Shown piece after piece: positions 14,995 through 18,064 of a stretch of DNA of 18,064 nucleotides. How positions within the stretch are numbered: position 1 is the stretch's first letter; each line of letters begins with the position of its first letter. Source of the stretch: BPIH01 sp042408925 (GTDB taxonomy: Bacteria > Chloroflexota > Limnocylindria > Limnocylindrales > CSP1-4); contig JBHOQO010000145.1 in NCBI GenBank assembly GCA_042408925.1, positions 1 through 18,064 on the forward strand. The letters run 5' to 3'. A program made the translations under genes and the position numbers. Below the pieces are notes generated by a model. The model ran no database searches. It was not told the origin of the DNA and saw nothing but the letters and a program-made list of their open reading frames with translations.

Positions 14995-15503
14995 GCGAGC
15001 GCCCCCGTCGCCTCCCGGACCGATTCGTCCTCCTCGGCCGTCCCGACCGGGATGAGCTCGTCGAGGGAGTCGAGATAGTCGATGTAGAGCTTGCCCTCGA
15101 GGTGATCGAGCTCGTGCTGGAGGGCGCGGCCGAGGAGTCCGGACCCGGCGACCTTGATCTTGCGGCCGAAGCGGTTCTGGGCGACGACCCAGACCCGCTC
15201 CTTGCGGGTCACGTACGCGACGTAGCCCGGGATCGAGAGGCAACCCTCGAGGTCGCGATCCTCGCCGACGGCGCGGACGATCCGCGGGTTCACGAGCTCG
15301 TGGAGGCGACCCTCGACCTCGACGACGCAGGCCTGGACCGGCTCGCCGATCTGGGGCGCGGCGAGGCCGACCCCCGGGGCATGCCGCATCGTCTCGGTCA
15401 GGTCGTCGAGGAGCTCGTGGAGATAGGCGTTGAAGCTGTCGACGGGCTGGCCCTTCAGGCGCAGCCGCGGGTCGCCGAGGAGGACGATCGGTCGGACACT
15501 CAT
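14991..15503 (-). CDS. def: Peptide deformylase
   Basis: Def removes the formyl group that Fmt adds to the initiator methionine. It is a metal (Fe2+/Zn2+) enzyme of 170 residues. All three catalytic motifs are intact: GVGLAAPQIG (44-53), EGCLS (86-90, ligand C88) and QHELDH (129-134, ligands H130 and H134 with general base E131). A 20-residue acidic tail follows the last motif. The ATG at 15503 has no Shine-Dalgarno sequence in the 22-base gap to the preceding gene, which instead carries a TATACT box six bases from the ATG. The stop overlaps the proposed CTG of fmt. The def-fmt pairing is classical. Confidence 0.97.
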   Translation of the reverse strand: MSVRPIVLLGDPRLRLKGQPVDSFNAYLHELLDDLTETMRHAPGVGLAAPQIGEPVQACVVEVEGRLHELVNPRIVRAVGEDRDLEGCLSIPGYVAYVTRKERVWVVAQNRFGRKIKVAGSGLLGRALQHELDHLEGKLYIDYLDSLDELIPVGTAEEDESVREATGALA

Positions 15504-15509
15504 GATCTG

Positions 15510-15515
15510 AGTATA
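15510..15515 (-). promoter_or_regulatory. -10 box of def, possible leaderless promoter
   Basis: The minus strand reads TATACT followed by CAGATC and then the def ATG. A -10 hexamer ending six bases before the start codon would place the transcript start on or next to the A of ATG. The gap has no Shine-Dalgarno site. No good -35 is seen. Confidence 0.5.
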
Positions 15516-15525
15516 CGGGAGTCGC

Positions 15526-15948
15526 TTAGGCGGACCGCTCGCTGCCTTCGCCGCTCCCCGCTGCCCCGGTCCCGGGCTCCCCGTCGCCGCGCTCCCGCTC
15601 GCCTCGCAGCTCCTCGGCCAGGTGTCGGGACCGCTCGGCGACTTTGGTACCGGCGGCCTCGGTCAGCTCGGCCGCCCGATGGGCGAGCGGCCCCGCCTTC
15701 TCGGCGGCGAGAGCCGCGAGCTCGGCAGCCTTCGCCCCGACCTCCCGGATCACCGGGGCGGCCTGGGTGGCAAGTGATTCGATCATCTGCTCGAGCTGGG
15801 CGAGCCACTCCTTCCCGCGGGCCCGGCTCGCCTCGTCGTCCCCCGCGCCGCTCCCCGCGGCCGTATCGGCGCCGCTCCAGGTGAATTCCTCCGGTGTCGG
15901 CGGCGCGGGTTCGGTCGTCTCCTGCCGCTCCTGAGTCGTGTCGTCCAT
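15526..15948 (-). CDS. Ala/Glu-rich small protein of unknown function
   Basis: I do not recognise this 140-residue protein. The first 40 residues are acidic and Thr/Pro-rich. Residues 47-118 form a probable long amphipathic helix (EWLAQLEQMIESLATQAAP, then AAELAALAAEKAGPLAHRAA and so on). The last 25 residues are a Gly/Glu/Ser tail. There are no cysteines, no signal peptide and no membrane segment. The composition resembles apolipoprotein-like, LEA-like or phasin-like helices, which is only a shape comparison. The ATG at 15948 is firmly supported by AAGGAGG five bases upstream. A longer reading to 16065 has no such site. It stands between priA and def, and its TAA stop is 22 bases before def. 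Codon bias looks like that of its neighbours, so it is probably a real native gene. Confidence 0.75.
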   Translation of the reverse strand: MDDTTQERQETTEPAPPTPEEFTWSGADTAAGSGAGDDEASRARGKEWLAQLEQMIESLATQAAPVIREVGAKAAELAALAAEKAGPLAHRAAELTEAAGTKVAERSRHLAEELRGERERGDGEPGTGAAGSGEGSERSA

Positions 15949-15953
15949 GGCAG

Positions 15954-15960
15954 CCTCCTT
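15954..15960 (-). promoter_or_regulatory. Ribosome binding site of the small unknown gene
   Basis: AAGGAGG, then CTGCC, then ATG at 15948. This near-perfect site supports both the reality and the start of the gene. Confidence 0.85.
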
Positions 15961-15997
15961 CGTGTCGGCGTCGGCGTCGAATGGTCCGCCCGGCGGC

Positions 15998-16013
15998 CGG
16001 CGGCCAGCCGCCG
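15998..16013 (-). other. GC-rich inverted repeat in the priA-unknown gene gap
   Basis: The 160-base gap 15949-16108 holds the inverted repeat CGGCGGCTGGCCGCCG (six-base stem, four-base loop) in the leader of the small gene. It also holds an AT-rich patch near 16030-16042 (GAGAATATGGAG on the minus strand) that could be a weak -10 region. No T-tract follows the hairpin, so it is not a classical terminator. In DNA this GC-rich, such a repeat may be chance. Confidence 0.3.
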
Positions 16014-16108
16014 TCGCACCTCGACACGTACTCCATATTCTCCCCCATCGGTGCCGTTCCGGCATCTGCCGACCGGCCCATCCTGTCGCCGACCGCCGCC
16101 CAACCTCG

Positions 16109-18064
16109 TCAGAGCGTGCTCTCGGGATCGACGTCGACCGACCACGGCGGCCCGGGCGCGGGGGCCAGGACGGCGACCGGATCCTCCCCGCGGAGGATGA
16201 GGACGAAGCGCCAGCGCCCGTTCCGTCGGGCGACGAAGGCGGGCGCCGGTCCGCTCACCGCCAACCGGCTCCCGGAGCGGGCCGCCCGATCCCGAAGCTC
16301 GGCGGCGAAGCGCTCGGCCTCGGCGAGGGCGGCGGCCCGGTCGGGAAGGGCGACGACGAGCTTCACGAGCCGACCGAAGGGCGGCGACCCGAACCGCTCG
16401 CGGAGCCCCAACTCGGCGTCGTAGAAGGCAGCCGCCGAACCCGTGGCGACCGCCTCGATGACCGGATGGCCGGGTTGGTAGGTCTGGATGATGGCGAAGC
16501 CCGGGCGGTCGCCGCGGCCGGCGCGGCCCACCGCCTGGACGAGGAGCTGGTACGTCCGCTCCGCCGCCCGTTCGTCGGGGAGGTTGAGGGCGACGTCGGC
16601 CGAGACGACCCCGACGAGGGTGACCGCGGGGACATCGAGCCCCTTCGCCACGAGGCTCGTCCCGACGAGCACGTCGAGGTCGCCCGTCGCGAAGGCGTCG
16701 AGGACCTTCGCCGCGGCGCCCCGCCGCTCGGCGACGTCGCGGTCGAGCCGCCCGACGCGAAGGCTCGGGAACCGCTCCCGGACCTCGCGCTCGACCCGCT
16801 CGGTCCCCCCGCCGAGATACCGGATCCGTGGCGAGCGGCAGGCCGGGCAGCGGTCGACGAGCGGCGCGGCGAGGCCGCAGACATGGCAGCGGAGGACCGC
16901 GCCGGCCTGGTGGTAGACGAGCGGCCGGGCGCACTCGGGGCACTCGAGCGTCGTCCCGCAGTCCCGACACAGGACGACCGAGGCGGTCCCGCGACGGTTC
17001 ATGACGAGGATCGCCCGCTCCCCGGCCCGGGTGTCGAGGGCGCCGAGGGCCGCCGCCAGGCGACCGCTCAGCATCCCCCGGTTGCCCGCCGCCAGCTCGG
17101 CCCGCAGATCGACGACCTCGACCCGCGGCGTGCCGCCGGCGGGGCGTTCGACGAGCGGCCGGTGGCGGTAGCGGCCGGCCCGGGCGTGGCCGACCGACTC
17201 GACCGCCGGGGTCGCGCTCCCGAGGAGGCAGGCGGCCCCGGCGAGGCGGGCGAGCTCGACGGCGACGTCCCGGGCCTGGAGGCGGGGCGTCCGGTCGCTC
17301 TTGTAGGCCGGGTCGTGCTCCTCGTCGACGACGACGAGCCCGACGTCGGCGAGGGGGGCGCCGACGGCGATGCGGGTCCCGACGACGACGTCGGCCTCGC
17401 CCCTCCGGATCCGCCGCCACTCGTCGGCCCGCTCCCCCTCCCCGAGGCCCGAGTGGAGGAGCGCGACGGCAGGGTCGAGGTCGCGCCGGAGCCGATCGAC
17501 GAGCGGGAGGGCGAGGGGGATCTCGGGGACGAGGACGAGGGCCGGCCGCCCGGCGGCGAGGGAGGCGGCGATGGCCGCGGCGTAGACGGCGGTCTTGCCG
17601 GCGCCGGTGACGCCGTCGAGGAGGATCGGGGTCGGATCGCGCTCGGCCATCGCCCGCTCCACGGTCGCGAGGGCGACCGCTTGGGCCTCCGTCAGGGCCG
17701 CGGCGGCCGGGCGGGTTCCGCGGCCGCCGGGCGGCCGGCCGGCGAGGGGGCGGCGCTCGAGGACCCGGGTCTCGAGCTCGACGAGATCCCGCCGGACGAG
17801 GCCGGCGAGCGCCGCCGCCCCGTAGCGGTCGGCGATCTCGGCCGCCGGACGGCCTTCCGCCCCTGGGGCGGCGAGGTCGACGAGGGCCTCCCGCTGCCGG
17901 GGACCGAGCGGCCGTCGGGGCCCCCCCTCGGGCGGGGCGCCGCTCGCGTCGGAAGGGACAGCCGCCTCGGTCCCACCCGCGGCCCCGCCGGCGAGCACGG
18001 CGGCGGCCGCTCGGCCGCGTTCGGTCAGGCGCGCCCAGCGGACGAGGCGCGGCCCCGCCGTCGC
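16109..18064 (-). CDS. priA: Primosomal protein N' / replication restart helicase PriA (N-terminus beyond right edge)
   Basis: PriA recognises stalled forks and reloads the replisome. The reading frame is open from the right edge, so the N-terminal DNA-binding domain is missing; a GTG at 17998 is internal. Visible motifs: Walker A GVTGAGKT (17591-17614), DEEHD (17312-17326) and eight zinc-ligand cysteines in CRDC, CPEC, CHVC and CPAC (16838-16969), which are specific to PriA. Then comes GTSLVAKGLDVP, where the family usually has GTQMxxKGxDFP, and QAVGRAGRG, where Q(V/A)xGRAGR is usual. The C-terminal domain ends VDVDPESTL. With Walker motifs intact the protein may be an active helicase. priA at the head of a def-fmt cluster is a standard arrangement. 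The stop lies 160 bases from the next gene. Confidence 0.95.
   Translation of the reverse strand, partial: ATAGPRLVRWARLTERGRAAAAVLAGGAAGGTEAAVPSDASGAPPEGGPRRPLGPRQREALVDLAAPGAEGRPAAEIADRYGAAALAGLVRRDLVELETRVLERRPLAGRPPGGRGTRPAAAALTEAQAVALATVERAMAERDPTPILLDGVTGAGKTAVYAAAIAASLAAGRPALVLVPEIPLALPLVDRLRRDLDPAVALLHSGLGEGERADEWRRIRRGEADVVVGTRIAVGAPLADVGLVVVDEEHDPAYKSDRTPRLQARDVAVELARLAGAACLLGSATPAVESVGHARAGRYRHRPLVERPAGGTPRVEVVDLRAELAAGNRGMLSGRLAAALGALDTRAGERAILVMNRRGTASVVLCRDCGTTLECPECARPLVYHQAGAVLRCHVCGLAAPLVDRCPACRSPRIRYLGGGTERVEREVRERFPSLRVGRLDRDVAERRGAAAKVLDAFATGDLDVLVGTSLVAKGLDVPAVTLVGVVSADVALNLPDERAAERTYQLLVQAVGRAGRGDRPGFAIIQTYQPGHPVIEAVATGSAAAFYDAELGLRERFGSPPFGRLVKLVVALPDRAAALAEAERFAAELRDRAARSGSRLAVSGPAPAFVARRNGRWRFVLILRGEDPVAVLAPAPGPPWSVDVDPESTL

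Noticed and set aside
15526..16065. A 179-residue version of the small unknown protein
   Set aside because: The ATG at 15948 has a near-perfect AAGGAGG; the extra N-terminal sequence has no such site and looks non-coding.
16109..17998. priA starting at the GTG at 17998
   Set aside because: The frame stays open to the window edge with protein-like sequence (LVRWARLTERG), and the N-terminal domain would be missing.
1..18064. Search by eye for tRNA, rRNA, CRISPR repeats, insertion sequences, attachment sites and riboswitches
   Set aside because: Nothing convincing was seen; gaps between genes are short and the only direct repeat of note is within nusB.

Overview
This is a very GC-rich bacterial window (about 70% or more by eye). 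It is packed with housekeeping genes, nearly all on the minus strand. The best fit is a high-GC Chloroflexota-like organism. The reasons are the DivIVA-like coiled-coil gene between coaD and yceD, the pairing of rpmF with plsX, the zinc-type L28, frequent GTG/TTG starts and good Shine-Dalgarno sites. An actinobacterium or another high-GC terrabacterial lineage cannot be excluded. I see no tRNA, rRNA, CRISPR array, insertion sequence, phage gene or toxin/defence island.

Layout in transcription order, right to left on the minus strand: priA (cut by the right edge), a small Ala-rich unknown gene, def, fmt, rlmN, rpe, dtd. Next comes a divergent promoter region with rpmB as the only plus-strand gene. 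Then follow a first Asp23/YloU-like gene, fakA (yloV), recG, rsmD, coaD, a DivIVA-like gene, yceD, rpmF, plsX, a second Asp23/YqhY-like gene, nusB, acpP, rnc and smc (cut by the left edge). The genes are nearly contiguous. Eight junctions overlap by exactly four bases (ATGA or GTGA), and a ninth (def/fmt) would do so if fmt starts at CTG.

The order resembles several ancestral clusters known from Firmicutes, joined end to end: priA-def-fmt-rlmN-rpe-rpmB-yloU-yloV-recG, rsmD-coaD-yceD-rpmF, yqhY-nusB and plsX-acpP-rnc-smc. Three themes run through it: initiation and maturation of translation (fmt, def, rlmN, dtd, L28, L32, rsmD, yceD, rnc, nusB), acyl-phosphate and ACP lipid supply (fakA, plsX, acpP, coaD, two Asp23 proteins), and replication, repair and chromosome handling (priA, recG, smc).

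The points most worth checking concern gene starts. The DivIVA-like gene appears to start at ATC behind a strong ribosome site. fmt has no ATG/GTG/TTG at a plausible position and may start at CTG. def has a near-consensus -10 box placed so that its mRNA could be leaderless. I found no clearly novel multi-gene system; this is a conserved core region with unusual initiation signals.
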